A DNA stretch of 64,000 bases from Acidimicrobiia bacterium. Lineage in GTDB: Bacteria; Actinomycetota; Acidimicrobiia; Acidimicrobiales; Poriferisodalaceae. Positions 9,824 to 18,396 of the stretch are shown here, piece after piece. The stretch is taken from NCBI GenBank assembly GCA_022820925.1, contig JAJEEO010000007.1, positions 1 through 64,000 on the forward strand, given 5' to 3'. The first letter of the stretch is position 1. Each line of letters begins with the position of its first letter. The translations under genes were made by a program, and so were the position numbers. The notes beneath the pieces were generated by a model that did not search any database, had not been told where the DNA came from, and was given only the letters and a program-made list of their open reading frames with translations.

Positions 9824-11841
9824 TGGCGGCCGCGACCGAGCCCGCAGCAGGCTCCGCTGCGCCACGGAGCGTCACCGAACACATCCGCCGCCTGCGGGGC
9901 TGGCGAATGGCGCTGCTGCTGGTGTCGCCGTATGTCGCCATCCAGGTGTTTCACCAGGCTGCGCCGGGCCTGTTTCCCGACTTCCTGTCCAAGCTGGGCG
10001 AGTTCAGGTTCCTGCCCGACTGGGCGAACGAGGCGCTGCTGTACCTCAAGAACGAGCAGCTCGCCGGGCTCTTCAACGTCAAGGACGTCACCCGCGCCGT
10101 CTCGGGCTGGCTGGAGTACCCCCTCGACCTCAGCGAGCAGCTCCTGATCGCGGGAGAGGGCCCCTTCGGCCTGGGCGCGGTTCCCTGGGTGGTGCTCGTC
10201 GGCTTGTTCGCCGTGGCGGGCGCCGCGCTGGGCGGCTGGCGGCTGGCGACCCTCGCCGGCGGCTGCTCGCTCTACCTGGTGTTCTTCGACATCTGGGACG
10301 ACTCGATGATCACGCTGTCGATCGTCGTGGTGGTCGCCCCGCTCGCGGCGTTCTTCGGCTGGGCTGCCGGTTTGGCGGCAGCGAAGGCGAAGTGGTTCGA
10401 GGGACTGCTGGTGCCCGTCCTCAACGTGATGCAGTCGATGCCGCACTTCTCCTACCTGCTGCCGATCTCGGTGTTCATCGGGATCGGCGACGAGGCCGGC
10501 GCCATCGCGACGATCCTGTTTGCCGTTCCCCCGATGGCCCGGCTCACGCTGCTGGGCCTGCAGACGGTGCCCACCGAAGTGCTCGAAGCCGGCCTCACCT
10601 CGGGCTGCACACGGTGGCAGATGCTGTGGAAAGTCGAGATGCCCGCCGCCCGCCCCCAGCTGTTGGTCGGCGTGAACCAGGTGTTGATGCAGTGCTTCGG
10701 CATGACGGTGCTGGCCTCGTTCGTGGGCACACGCGGCCTGGGCCTGCCGCTGCTGAACTTTCTGCAGAGCCTGCGCATCGGCAAAGCCCTCGAGTACGGC
10801 GTGGCCATCGTGCTGATGGCGATCATGCTCGACAGGCTCAGCCAGGCGTTGGGAAGCCGGCGCCCGGAACACGTCGAGGCGTCGACATCGTGGCTGGCGC
10901 GCCACCCGTTCTGGGTTGCGGGTGCGGCGGTCGCCGTCGTCGGGACGGCCCTGGCCCGGGTCACTGATCACGCTCAGCTGCTGCCGAAGAACTGGACGGT
11001 CAGCACGGCCCCGGTGTGGGAATGGCTGGTCGACTGGGTGCAGCTCAATCTGAAGGGACCGCTCGGGCACTTCCGCGACTTCATGATCCTCGAGATCCTC
11101 TTCCCGATGCGTGACGGCTTCGGATCGCTGCCATGGATCGGGCTGCTGGCGCTGGTCGCGGCCGTCGGCTGGCGTTTCGGCGGATGGAAGCTCGCCGCGA
11201 TCGTGTCGTTGTTCGTGGCGTATCTCGCGTTCTCCGGCTTCTGGATCGAGTCGATGGAGACGCTCTACCTGGTCGTGGCGGCCTTGATCGTGAGCGTGGC
11301 CATCGGCGTGCCGATCGGCGTGTTCGCCTCGACGTCGGCTCGGCGGTATGCCGCGGTCCAGGTCGTGCTCGACACGTTCCAGGTGCTGCCGTCGTTCATC
11401 TACCTGATCCCGGTGGTCATGCTGTTCCGGGTCGGCCCGGTCGCGGCGCTGTCGGCCATCGTCATCTACGCGACCGTTCCCGCGGTCCGCTACACCATGC
11501 TCGGCCTGCGCAGCGTGCCGCCCGACATGATCGAAGCTGCCGAGATGTCGGGCTGTACCCGCTGGCAGCTCCTGCGCAAGGTGAAGTTCCCCATGGCGTT
11601 TCCCGAGATCATGCTGGGCATGAACCAGGTGCTCCTGTTCGGCCTGCTGCTGGTGATCATCTCCGCCTTCATCGGCGGTATCGACGGTCTGGGCGACGAG
11701 ATCCTGCTTGCCCGCACCGAGCAAGCCCTCGTCGGCGAAGGCCTGGTCGCCGGCTTCAACGTGGCAGTCATCGGGCTCACCGCGGATCAGCTCATCACCA
11801 GCTACGCCCGCGAGCGCAAGTCGCAGCTCGGCATCAACTAG
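9823..11841 (+). CDS. fused tandem permease of the betaine-type importer
   Basis: A 672-residue membrane protein with two BPD_transp_1 permease domains in one chain. The first EAA loop is near residue 260 (EVLEAGLTSGCTRWQMLWKV) and the second near 570 (MIEAAEMSGCTRWQLLRKVK); they are clearly homologous, so the gene is an internal duplication or fusion. ProW-type permeases are normally single-domain homodimers, so here one chain probably forms the whole membrane pore. Each half also has an N-terminal region of amphipathic and hydrophobic segments before the core. Start and previous stop overlap (TGATG), which implies translational coupling. Confidence 0.9.
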   Translation: MAAATEPAAGSAAPRSVTEHIRRLRGWRMALLLVSPYVAIQVFHQAAPGLFPDFLSKLGEFRFLPDWANEALLYLKNEQLAGLFNVKDVTRAVSGWLEYPLDLSEQLLIAGEGPFGLGAVPWVVLVGLFAVAGAALGGWRLATLAGGCSLYLVFFDIWDDSMITLSIVVVVAPLAAFFGWAAGLAAAKAKWFEGLLVPVLNVMQSMPHFSYLLPISVFIGIGDEAGAIATILFAVPPMARLTLLGLQTVPTEVLEAGLTSGCTRWQMLWKVEMPAARPQLLVGVNQVLMQCFGMTVLASFVGTRGLGLPLLNFLQSLRIGKALEYGVAIVLMAIMLDRLSQALGSRRPEHVEASTSWLARHPFWVAGAAVAVVGTALARVTDHAQLLPKNWTVSTAPVWEWLVDWVQLNLKGPLGHFRDFMILEILFPMRDGFGSLPWIGLLALVAAVGWRFGGWKLAAIVSLFVAYLAFSGFWIESMETLYLVVAALIVSVAIGVPIGVFASTSARRYAAVQVVLDTFQVLPSFIYLIPVVMLFRVGPVAALSAIVIYATVPAVRYTMLGLRSVPPDMIEAAEMSGCTRWQLLRKVKFPMAFPEIMLGMNQVLLFGLLLVIISAFIGGIDGLGDEILLARTEQALVGEGLVAGFNVAVIGLTADQLITSYARERKSQLGIN

Positions 11842-11880
11842 GGCCGCGAACCGCGGTGCCGGTCGCCTCGCCGAGGTCGG

Positions 11881-12552
11881 TCAGGCGTCGCTGTTGCCGG
11901 CGTTGGAGTCTTCCTTGTCGGCGGCGCCGTCGTTGTCGGTGGCGGCGGCGGCGATCATCCTCACGACGACGTCCGCCCAATCCTGCTGGGAGGGAATCAG
12001 GCGGTCTGATCGTCCGGCGGAGATCAGCAGATCGGTGCCCACCCCGATGGCTTGAATCATCAGCGCCAACGCGGTGGTGCTCAGTTCTGGGTCGCACAGA
12101 CCCTCTTCCTTGCCTTGGTCGACTAGGGCACCGAGCTGGTCGGCCTGCTTCTCGAGGAACTCCTGCAGGCGCTGCTGGATGCTCGGATACGCATGCGCGC
12201 TGCCGAACAGGTGCTTGAAGGCACTCTGGGCGAAGTCGGCGGTCAGCAAGTCGGTGCCCCAGGTCACCAGAATCTCCACTGGCGGCGCATCGACGGAGAT
12301 GCCCAAGTCCGCCAGCCGCTGGCGCGTCCCGATCTTGTCGAGGATGTGATCGACGGCGGCGACCATGATGTCATCCTTGGTGGGCCATCTCGAGAAGATC
12401 GCTCCGGTCGACAGACCCGCGCGGCGTGCGATGTTGCTGATGACCGACCCGTCATAGCCGCGCTCGAGGAATTCCGCCGCTGCGGCGTCGAGCAGCCGGC
12501 GTGTCGTCGCACTCGGACCGTACAGACTTTGGGGATCGCTGCTCTCTGGCAT
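11881..12552 (-). CDS. TetR family transcriptional regulator
   Basis: A 223-residue repressor. The N-terminal helix-turn-helix spans about residues 15-60 (GSVISNIARRAGLSTGAIFS RWPTK region), and the rest is a helical ligand domain. The C-terminal tail is low complexity (AAAATDNDGAADKEDSNAG). ATG 12552 is preceded by GGGGAGACAC; the frame upstream is open but lacks a start signal. It lies convergent to the importer operon and upstream of the dienelactone hydrolase on the same strand, so it may act on either. Ligand unknown. Confidence 0.88.
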   Translation of the reverse strand: MPESSDPQSLYGPSATTRRLLDAAAAEFLERGYDGSVISNIARRAGLSTGAIFSRWPTKDDIMVAAVDHILDKIGTRQRLADLGISVDAPPVEILVTWGTDLLTADFAQSAFKHLFGSAHAYPSIQQRLQEFLEKQADQLGALVDQGKEEGLCDPELSTTALALMIQAIGVGTDLLISAGRSDRLIPSQQDWADVVVRMIAAAATDNDGAADKEDSNAGNSDA

Positions 12553-12717
12553 GTGTCTCCCCTGCACGGCCGCACGCCAAACGTACACAGGTCACGCCGG
12601 AATTCGCGACGCAAGGCGTATGCGTGTGCGGGCGCCTGCGTCGCCCTGCGCAGCCCGCTCGTCGGCTGATGCTGCGGGCGATGAGCGGCGGACGGCCCGG
12701 TCGGCGAGCGTTCGGCG

Positions 12718-13476
12718 TCAGGCGTCGCTGCCGAGATGCTCGGCGAAGATGGTGTGCGCCATGGCGTACGAGCGGGCGGCGCCTTCGGGGTGATAGGCGG
12801 GCCCGCCGGGCACGGCGAACCCGTGGTCGGCGCCGTCGATGACATCGACGCTGCCCCGGTCGCCGAGTTCGGCGACGGCATCGAGCAGGGGCTGGTTCTG
12901 CTCGAGCGATGCGAGCTGATCGGCCGTGCCTTGGGCCATGTGCAGCCGGCCGGAGATCGTGGGCACCGTCAGGTGCGGCGAGTTCGGCTCGGGCGTCACG
13001 CAGAAGGAGGGGTGCAGCCCCACGCCTGCGACGAAGGTGTCGGGCTGCCCGGCGAGTGCTCTCACCACAGTGCGCGCCCCGATGCAGTAGCCGATGCATC
13101 CGACGTTGGCCGTGTCGACCGATGCGTCGGCCTCCAGCGAGGCGAGCACCGTTGCGATGTCCGCGCTGACCATGTCGTCGGTCGTGCCCAGCAGCAGGCC
13201 CAGGAATTCCTGCATCGCCGGCGAGTCGGGGCCTTCGGCGAACAGCGCGGCGACGTCGAACGTCAGCCACGGGCCGTTGCGCCAGTACCGATCGGGCACG
13301 GCAACGCAGTAGCCCTCGTCGGCGATGGCGTCGGCCGCCTCACGCGACCCGTCGTCGAACCCCGGCCCGTGATGGAAGAACATCACCAGCGGGAACGGGC
13401 CATCGCCATCCGGCCGAGCGACATACAGCCCGAGCTGTCCGTCACCGGTATCCAATTCACGTCGTTCGGTCTGCAT
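12718..13476 (-). CDS. dienelactone hydrolase family protein
   Basis: Alpha/beta-hydrolase of 252 residues. The nucleophile elbow contains cysteine, GYCIGAR, as in dienelactone hydrolases. The oxyanion region is VMFFHHGPGFDDG, and the catalytic histidine lies in DHGFAVPGGPAYHPEGAARS near the C-terminus, all in family order. Expected chemistry is hydrolysis of an enol-lactone or a similar ester; the natural substrate cannot be told from sequence. ATG 13476 has GGGGGAC upstream. It stands alone between sodC and a TetR gene. Confidence 0.88.
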   Translation of the reverse strand: MQTERRELDTGDGQLGLYVARPDGDGPFPLVMFFHHGPGFDDGSREAADAIADEGYCVAVPDRYWRNGPWLTFDVAALFAEGPDSPAMQEFLGLLLGTTDDMVSADIATVLASLEADASVDTANVGCIGYCIGARTVVRALAGQPDTFVAGVGLHPSFCVTPEPNSPHLTVPTISGRLHMAQGTADQLASLEQNQPLLDAVAELGDRGSVDVIDGADHGFAVPGGPAYHPEGAARSYAMAHTIFAEHLGSDA

Positions 13477-13514
13477 GCGTCCCCCCTGGCAGTCTGCGCG
13501 CCTGCACCGTAACC

Positions 13515-13530
13515 GCCCCGCATTCGGGGC
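13515..13530 (-). terminator. hairpin between sodC and the hydrolase gene
   Basis: GCCCCG-CATT-CGGGGC is a perfect 6-bp stem with a 4-base loop, 90 bases beyond the sodC stop. A second GC stem (CCGGC/GCCGG) lies at about 13541-13557. There is no T-run, so it is at best a weak or factor-aided terminator. Confidence 0.35.
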
Positions 13531-13620
13531 CGTGAAGGACCGGCTCGGCAGGGCCGGCAGCGATGACTGATGAGTGGCGCGCGTCGGCCGATGAAGGGTT
13601 TCGGGCTGGCGCCCGGAGGG

Positions 13621-14169
13621 TCAGCTGCGCTCGATGACGCCGCAGGCGGCGCGGTCGCCGGCGCCGGCTTCGGATGCGTAGGTGTCGGGCTTGGCGTGGA
13701 TGATGATCGCCGAGCCGTCTGAGTCGAACACGGTCGTGTCGGCGTCGTCGGCCAGGGTGACGAGGGCGGTGAAGTAGTCGGCCCGGGCGGTGCCGTCACT
13801 GGCTGCGAAGATGTTCGGCAGATCGCCGGCGTGCAGCCCGTCGGGGTCCATGAAGCCGTGGCCGTGCTCGCCGGGCGCATAGTGGCCGCCCGCTGCGCTG
13901 AAGTCGGGTGTGCAGGTGCCGACAGTGTGGATGTGGAAGCCGTGGCCGCCCGGCGTCAGCCCGCTGATGTCGGCCGAGACCAGCACGCCGTTCGGCCCCT
14001 GCTCCAGGGTGACGGTGCCCATCGGCGTTCCGTCGGGCCCCGCCATGGTCGCTGTTGCCCGCTGGCCGACACCTGCGATCTCGTCGCCATCGTCGCTGCT
14101 GCAGGCGGCAAGCCCCGACAAGGCAACAAGCCCCGCCATCAACATCATGATCACCTTGCGAACGCGCAC
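13621..14169 (-). CDS. sodC: Cu/Zn superoxide dismutase, lipoprotein
   Basis: Dismutates superoxide outside the cytoplasmic membrane. The 182-residue protein starts with a lipoprotein signal (lipobox LAAC). Metal-binding motifs appear in order: GGHGFHIHTVGTC (Cu ligands), GGHYAPGEHGHGFMDPDG (bridging and Zn ligands), HAGDLPNI (Zn Asp), AIIIHAKPDTY (last Cu His), and the GAGDRAACGVIE end with the disulfide cysteine and the active-site arginine. It resembles actinobacterial membrane-anchored SodC. It appears to be monocistronic. Confidence 0.95.
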   Translation of the reverse strand: MRVRKVIMMLMAGLVALSGLAACSSDDGDEIAGVGQRATATMAGPDGTPMGTVTLEQGPNGVLVSADISGLTPGGHGFHIHTVGTCTPDFSAAGGHYAPGEHGHGFMDPDGLHAGDLPNIFAASDGTARADYFTALVTLADDADTTVFDSDGSAIIIHAKPDTYASEAGAGDRAACGVIERS

Positions 14170-14252
14170 GCCCAGCCCCTCTCTGCCTACGCCATTTCAG
14201 CAGCCAATTGCGTGCCCATCGGCGATGCCGTGAGTCGTTCGCTGCGGTCGAA

Positions 14253-15677
14253 TCAGTTGAACGCTCCGAGGATCGACTTCGTCTCAAGGAACTCGGCGAA
14301 ACCGTGCGCGCCCCACTCCCGGCCATTGCCCGACTGCTTGTATCCCCCGAACGGGGCATCGAAGTCGGGGCCGGCGCCGTTCAGGTGGATCTCCCCGGTG
14401 CGGATTCGCTTGGCCAGCGCGAGCGCACGATCGTGACTGCCTGAGATGTAGCCCGACAGCCCGTAGGGCGAGTCATTGGCGATGCGAACGGCATCGTCGT
14501 CATCCTCGTAGCCGATGATCACGAGTACAGGCCCGAAGATCTCTTCCCGGGCAATACGCATGTCGTTGGTGACATCGGCGAAGACGGTGGGCTTCACGAA
14601 GTAGCCGCGACCGAGCCCGTCGGGTCGCCCGACTCCGCCGGTCACCAGCGTTGCGCCCTCGTCGATGCCCGACTGGATGAGCTCTTGGACGCGGTCCCAC
14701 TGCTGCTGGGAGACCACCGGTCCCACGGTGGTGCCGACATCGGCCGGATCGCCCACTGAGATCGACTCCACGGCGCTAGCAGCGATAGTGCTCGCCTCGG
14801 CCATGCGTGCTGCAGGCACCAGCATCCGCGTGCCCGCGTTGCATGACTGACCGGTGTTGAGGCACATGTCGAATGCATCCCGATTGATCACGTGCGCGAA
14901 GTTGGCGTCGTCGAGGATGATGTTGGCCGACTTGCCGCCGAGTTCCTGGGTGACGCGCTTCACCGTCGGCGCGGCGTTCTTCGCCACCTCGATCCCGGCA
15001 CGAGTGGATCCGGTGAAGGTCACCATGTCCACGTCGGGGTGCACCGACAACGCGGTCCCCACAGTTGCGCCATCACCCTGCACGAGGTTGAAGACCCCCG
15101 GCGGCACGCCCGCGTCGTGAATGATCTCTGTCAGCACCACCGCGCTGAGCGGGGCGATCTCCGACGGTTTGAGCACCATGGCGCAGCCGACGGCGAGCGC
15201 AGGCGCGATCTTGCAAGCGGCTTGGTTGATCGGCCAGTTCCACGGCGTGATCATGGCGACGACGCCGATGGGTTCAGATACCACCAAGCTCGTGTCGAGC
15301 GCCTCGGTGAAGGGATAGGAGGCAAGGAACTTCGCCGCGGTCGCGAAATGGAAGCGACCCGCCGGTGCTTGCAGCGCAAGGGCCAGCCCGCGGGGCGACC
15401 CCATCTCGGCAACGATGGCGTCGGCGAGCTCGCTCTCGCGCCGGCGGATGCCGGCCGCGATCGCCCGCAGCAGGTCGACACGCTCGTCGACCGGTGTCTG
15501 CGAGAACGATGCGAACGCGGCGCGAGCCGCAGTCACCGCCTTGTCGACATCGGCCTCCGTGCCCAGCGCGACGGCAGACACGGCAGCTTCCGTCGCCGGG
15601 TTGATCACGTCGAGGATTGCGCCGGAGGATGGCGTGACCCAGCTGCCGCCGATATAGAACTTCTTGACATTGGTCAT
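14253..15677 (-). CDS. NAD(P)-dependent aldehyde dehydrogenase
   Basis: Oxidises an aldehyde to the acid with NAD(P)+. The 474-residue product has the cofactor-binding segment ITPWNWPINQAACKIAPALA, the FTGSTRAG loop, general-base Glu in VTQELGGKSANIIL, the nucleophilic Cys in NTGQSCNAGTR, and the C-terminal GPVLVIIGYEDDDDAVRIAN stretch. ATG 15677 overlaps the stop of the upstream SnoaL-like gene (ATGA). It is the last gene of the cluster that begins with the luciferase-like oxidoreductase at 18324, so it probably oxidises an aldehyde released by that pathway. Confidence 0.93.
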   Translation of the reverse strand: MTNVKKFYIGGSWVTPSSGAILDVINPATEAAVSAVALGTEADVDKAVTAARAAFASFSQTPVDERVDLLRAIAAGIRRRESELADAIVAEMGSPRGLALALQAPAGRFHFATAAKFLASYPFTEALDTSLVVSEPIGVVAMITPWNWPINQAACKIAPALAVGCAMVLKPSEIAPLSAVVLTEIIHDAGVPPGVFNLVQGDGATVGTALSVHPDVDMVTFTGSTRAGIEVAKNAAPTVKRVTQELGGKSANIILDDANFAHVINRDAFDMCLNTGQSCNAGTRMLVPAARMAEASTIAASAVESISVGDPADVGTTVGPVVSQQQWDRVQELIQSGIDEGATLVTGGVGRPDGLGRGYFVKPTVFADVTNDMRIAREEIFGPVLVIIGYEDDDDAVRIANDSPYGLSGYISGSHDRALALAKRIRTGEIHLNGAGPDFDAPFGGYKQSGNGREWGAHGFAEFLETKSILGAFN

Positions 15678-16105
15678 TGCGCTGCGCCCTTCGCGACCGG
15701 TGCCGGTTGCTTCCAGTACGTGTCCTTCTTCACGATCAAGTCGCTGCCGTCGAGGGTGTAGAGGTCGACGGCGGCGGCGTGAAAGCGCGACCCCCGATCG
15801 AAGCCCGAGATGGTGAATGACTGGGTGATGAACTTCGGCGCGAAGTACTCGTTGAGGCCCTCGAACCGCACATTGGCCCAGTTCTGCTTGCGCCACTCGA
15901 GCTCGCAGACCATCTCGTCCACGCCGCGCACGACTCGGCCGGTCGGCGCCGGGTCGTCGGGGTCGAACGTGTGGATGTGCCACTCGAACCCCTCGCCCAG
16001 CACAGCGCCGAGCAACTCGGGGTCGGCGCTGGCGAACGCCCATCGGAAGCGGGTCATGAGGTCTCGATAGTTGGCCGACTCAGCCGTGTGCAGGGATGAG
16101 GTCAC
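15674..16105 (-). CDS. SnoaL/NTF2-like protein
   Basis: A 143-residue alpha+beta-barrel protein of the NTF2/ketosteroid-isomerase superfamily. Its start NYRDLMTRFRWAFASADPEL and the later FEWHIHTFDPDDP and WKQPAP segments fit SnoaL-like folds. Members act as isomerases, hydrolases or small-molecule binders, and the exact role is open. It begins 31 bases after the selenoprotein stop and overlaps the aldehyde dehydrogenase start by four bases, so it belongs to the same catabolic operon. Confidence 0.75.
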   Translation of the reverse strand: MTSSLHTAESANYRDLMTRFRWAFASADPELLGAVLGEGFEWHIHTFDPDDPAPTGRVVRGVDEMVCELEWRKQNWANVRFEGLNEYFAPKFITQSFTISGFDRGSRFHAAAVDLYTLDGSDLIVKKDTYWKQPAPVAKGAAQ

Positions 16106-16135
16106 CGGGGATTCCCCTTCAGATCGCAGGCCCGG

Positions 16136-17293
16136 TCAGCCAAGGCGGTGCTCGCCGGGCGCTTCGGCTCGCTCAACTGACGTGTCGCGGCTGCTGCGGT
16201 AGCTGTCGGCGCCGAACTGGGCCGCGATCGGCGGACCCAGTTGGGCCAGCATCGGGTCGAGCGGTGTTCCCGTGCCGTTGGTCACGCGGTTCATCAGATG
16301 GAACAGGGCGCTCACGCCGACCGCGTCCACCAAGACTTCGGCGCCCATCGCCGAGCGCACCTCATCTCGCACCTCGGCCAGCACTTGCTGGTCTCTGCCG
16401 ACCATCGCCTCGCAGAGACGCACCAGCAGCTCGCCGTGCTCGACACCGCCGTCGCCGTTGCCGGCGCCCTTCAGCACGTCCAGCGAGATCTCGCATCCTG
16501 TGGCGTTCCCGCTCAGACCGAGCAGGACTGCGTGGCTGGTCGCTCAGTAGAAGCACTCGTTGCCTGCGGAGGTGATGGCACCGATCAACTCCATCTGGGT
16601 GCGCTGCAGCGACCAGACGTCATTGCCGATGTCGTCGCTCAGCGCGCCGCCTGGCACGTAGTGCGACCCGATGAGCGCCATCTGGATGTTCCGCTCGGGC
16701 GGCACGAGACTGAGCGCCTTGAGCACGTTGGGAACCTCGGGCTGCGGTTCGAGGCCCGTATTCCCGGCTTGCTCAGCGGGCCGCCATCCCGCAGCGGCAT
16801 CGGGCGCCGTGGGCACCCAATGGGTCGTCACCGCAGCGCCGTCGGGGGTTGTCCGGGTCGGCTCCCCCGGTGCGGCCGGACCGACCTCGATCCGTCCCAG
16901 TCCCAGCCCGTCAGCGAAGCGGTCGACCATGTTCACCTGCGCCACGAGGCTGAGCAGCTCGACATAGTGCCCGGCGGAGAGCGCCGCAGGCACCAGTGCC
17001 CCATACCACTCGCGGGTGAGGGTCGTGACGTGGTTGGTCACTCTCCAGATGACGTCGACCGCGAAGGCGGGCAGCGGATGGTGGTCACCGACGAGGCCCG
17101 GCACGCTTGATGGTGCGGTCCACGGCGGGAGTTCGTCGGCTCCGCGGGCGCGCCTCACCTCTTCGACGATGGCCACGCGCTCGGCAGCAGTCCACCAAGT
17201 GCCCGGGGCTGACCAGTGGCGGACGGCGGCCGCTTGGGCCTCCCCGATCTCCGCTCGGATCGGCAGCGGCGTGTCGTAGAGGGGCGTCGTCAT
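16136..17293 (-). CDS. AhpD-like (carboxymuconolactone decarboxylase family) selenoprotein, in-frame TGA = Sec250
   Basis: Predicted 385-residue thiol/selenol oxidoreductase of the AhpD/CMD superfamily. The frame runs from ATG 17293 to the stop at 16136, broken only by TGA at plus-strand 16544-16546. At that codon the protein reads E-C-F-Y-(TGA)-A-T-S-H, i.e. the AhpD active-site pattern ExxCxxCxxxH shifted to E-C-x-x-[U]-x-x-x-H, with Sec in place of the second cysteine. The frame stays open for 136 further codons of family-like helical sequence. A SECIS-like hairpin follows directly (16508-16526). The start overlaps the stop of the luciferase-like gene (ATGA). If the TGA acted as a stop, the protein would lose its redox pair and C-terminal third. 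A nonsense mutation is the alternative, but the second case at 27036-27584 argues against it. Confidence 0.82.
16508..16526 (-). promoter_or_regulatory. candidate bacterial SECIS hairpin
   Basis: Reading the minus strand, bases 18-36 after the TGA form CCTGCTC-GGTCT-GAGCGGG: a 7-bp stem (one G-U pair) closing the five-base loop GGUCU. The loop is identical to the SelB-binding apical loop of the E. coli fdhF SECIS. Its GG is at positions 25-26 after the UGA, inside the usual 16-37 base window. Confidence 0.72.
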
Positions 17294-18324
17294 GGCGCCG
17301 CGATTGCGGGCATCACTTCGGTGGAGAACAGGTCCAGTGAGCGTTTCACCAGCGGCCAAGGCTGGCCGCCGTAGTCGCCCTGGTAGGTGAACCGGTCGAA
17401 GTCGCCACAGTCGATGATGCGGCCGACACGGTCGAGCACCTCTTCGGGGCTGCCGTTCACGATGGCGCCCTCGGGATTGGCGAGGTCGGTGATGTGCGGG
17501 GGGAGCTGCACGTCGTCGGGGTGGTCGCCGCTCCGCTTGGAGAACACCCATCGCTGGAATGGGAATTGGTAGATCCCCAGGTGATCGCGGGCTTCTTGGC
17601 TGGTAGGAGCGACGTGAGTGTGTGCGTGCACCGTGACCTGCGGATCGTGGGCGTGGCCGGCCTCTTGCCATGCCTTGTGATAGCCCTCGAGCACCCTCGG
17701 CAAGACCTCGCGGGGGAAATACAGCAACGAGATCGTTGCGCCGTGTCCCATGGCGGCAGCGTGGGCTGCCGACTCAGGGCTCGACACGGCGATCGAGATC
17801 GGCACGTGGGGCTGTTGCACCGTCCGCGGCTCCAGCGTGACACTGTCCAGCGGCGGCCGAAACCGGCCTTCCCAGGTGACGCTCCGCTCGGTCCACAGCT
17901 TCACCAGCAGCTCCAAGCCCTCCTGCTGCATCTCGAGAGCCTTGTCGGCGTCCTGGTCGAACTGCCCGTACACCGCTCGTTCGACGCCCCGGCCCACGGA
18001 CAGCTCGGCGCGGCCGCCCGATACGACGTCGAGGGTGGCGAAGTCTTCGGCGAGGCGAACCGCGTCGTGGTGGGGCAGCAGCGTGACGCCAGTCCCCAGG
18101 CGGATTCTTGACGTGCGCGCTGCCAGCCAGGCGAGGAAGACCTGCGGGACCGAGACGATGAAATCGCTGAAGTGATGCTCGCCGACCAGAATGGCATCGA
18201 ACCCCGCTGGCTCGGCCGACTCGATGTAGTCGAGGATCTCCTGGTGGCGTTGCGCCTGCGACGTCCGCTCACCCGTGGCCGGATCGGTTCGGTGATCTCC
18301 GAGGGTGAGCAGGCCGAATTCCAT
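17290..18324 (-). CDS. luciferase-like (LLM) flavin-dependent oxidoreductase
   Basis: A 344-residue TIM-barrel monooxygenase or F420/FMN-dependent oxidoreductase. The N-terminus MEFGLLTLGDHRTDP, the GFDAILVGEHHFSDF stretch, LGTGVTLLPHHDAVRLAEDF and VVSGGRAELSVGRG are standard LLM landmarks. It is the first gene of the cluster 18324-14253 (LLM, AhpD-like selenoprotein, SnoaL-like, aldehyde dehydrogenase), consistent with oxidative attack on an organic substrate imported by the divergent ABC system. No Shine-Dalgarno is visible before ATG 18324, and the predicted transcription start lies about two bases upstream, so translation is probably leaderless. Confidence 0.9.
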   Translation of the reverse strand: MEFGLLTLGDHRTDPATGERTSQAQRHQEILDYIESAEPAGFDAILVGEHHFSDFIVSVPQVFLAWLAARTSRIRLGTGVTLLPHHDAVRLAEDFATLDVVSGGRAELSVGRGVERAVYGQFDQDADKALEMQQEGLELLVKLWTERSVTWEGRFRPPLDSVTLEPRTVQQPHVPISIAVSSPESAAHAAAMGHGATISLLYFPREVLPRVLEGYHKAWQEAGHAHDPQVTVHAHTHVAPTSQEARDHLGIYQFPFQRWVFSKRSGDHPDDVQLPPHITDLANPEGAIVNGSPEEVLDRVGRIIDCGDFDRFTYQGDYGGQPWPLVKRSLDLFSTEVMPAIAAP

Positions 18325-18332
18325 GCCGGGGA

Positions 18333-18361
18333 GTTTTATCCAAACGGTAAGATTCTGTCAA
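18333..18361 (-). promoter_or_regulatory. promoter with operator upstream of the LLM operon
   Basis: On the minus strand TTGACA (plus 18356-18361) and TAAAAC (18333-18338) are separated by 17 bases. The operator-like sequence TTATCCAAACGGTAA (18336-18350) lies across the spacer and -10. Its complement TTACCGTTTGGATAA matches 12 of 15 positions of the site at 19737-19751, which overlaps the promoter of the divergent importer. Confidence 0.55.
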
Positions 18362-18396
18362 CCCCGGCCGGCCACTGCGATGCCCGAGCGCAGCGC

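Noticed and set aside
9556-11724. 722-codon minus-strand frame opposite the fused permease
   Set aside because: His/Gln/Asp/Arg-rich antisense artefact with no domain; the opposite strand encodes a clear membrane protein.
16544-16546. TGA in the AhpD-like gene as a plain stop or sequencing error
   Set aside because: It replaces exactly the second active-site cysteine, the frame stays open with family sequence, a SECIS-like hairpin follows, and the same pattern recurs at 27336-27338.
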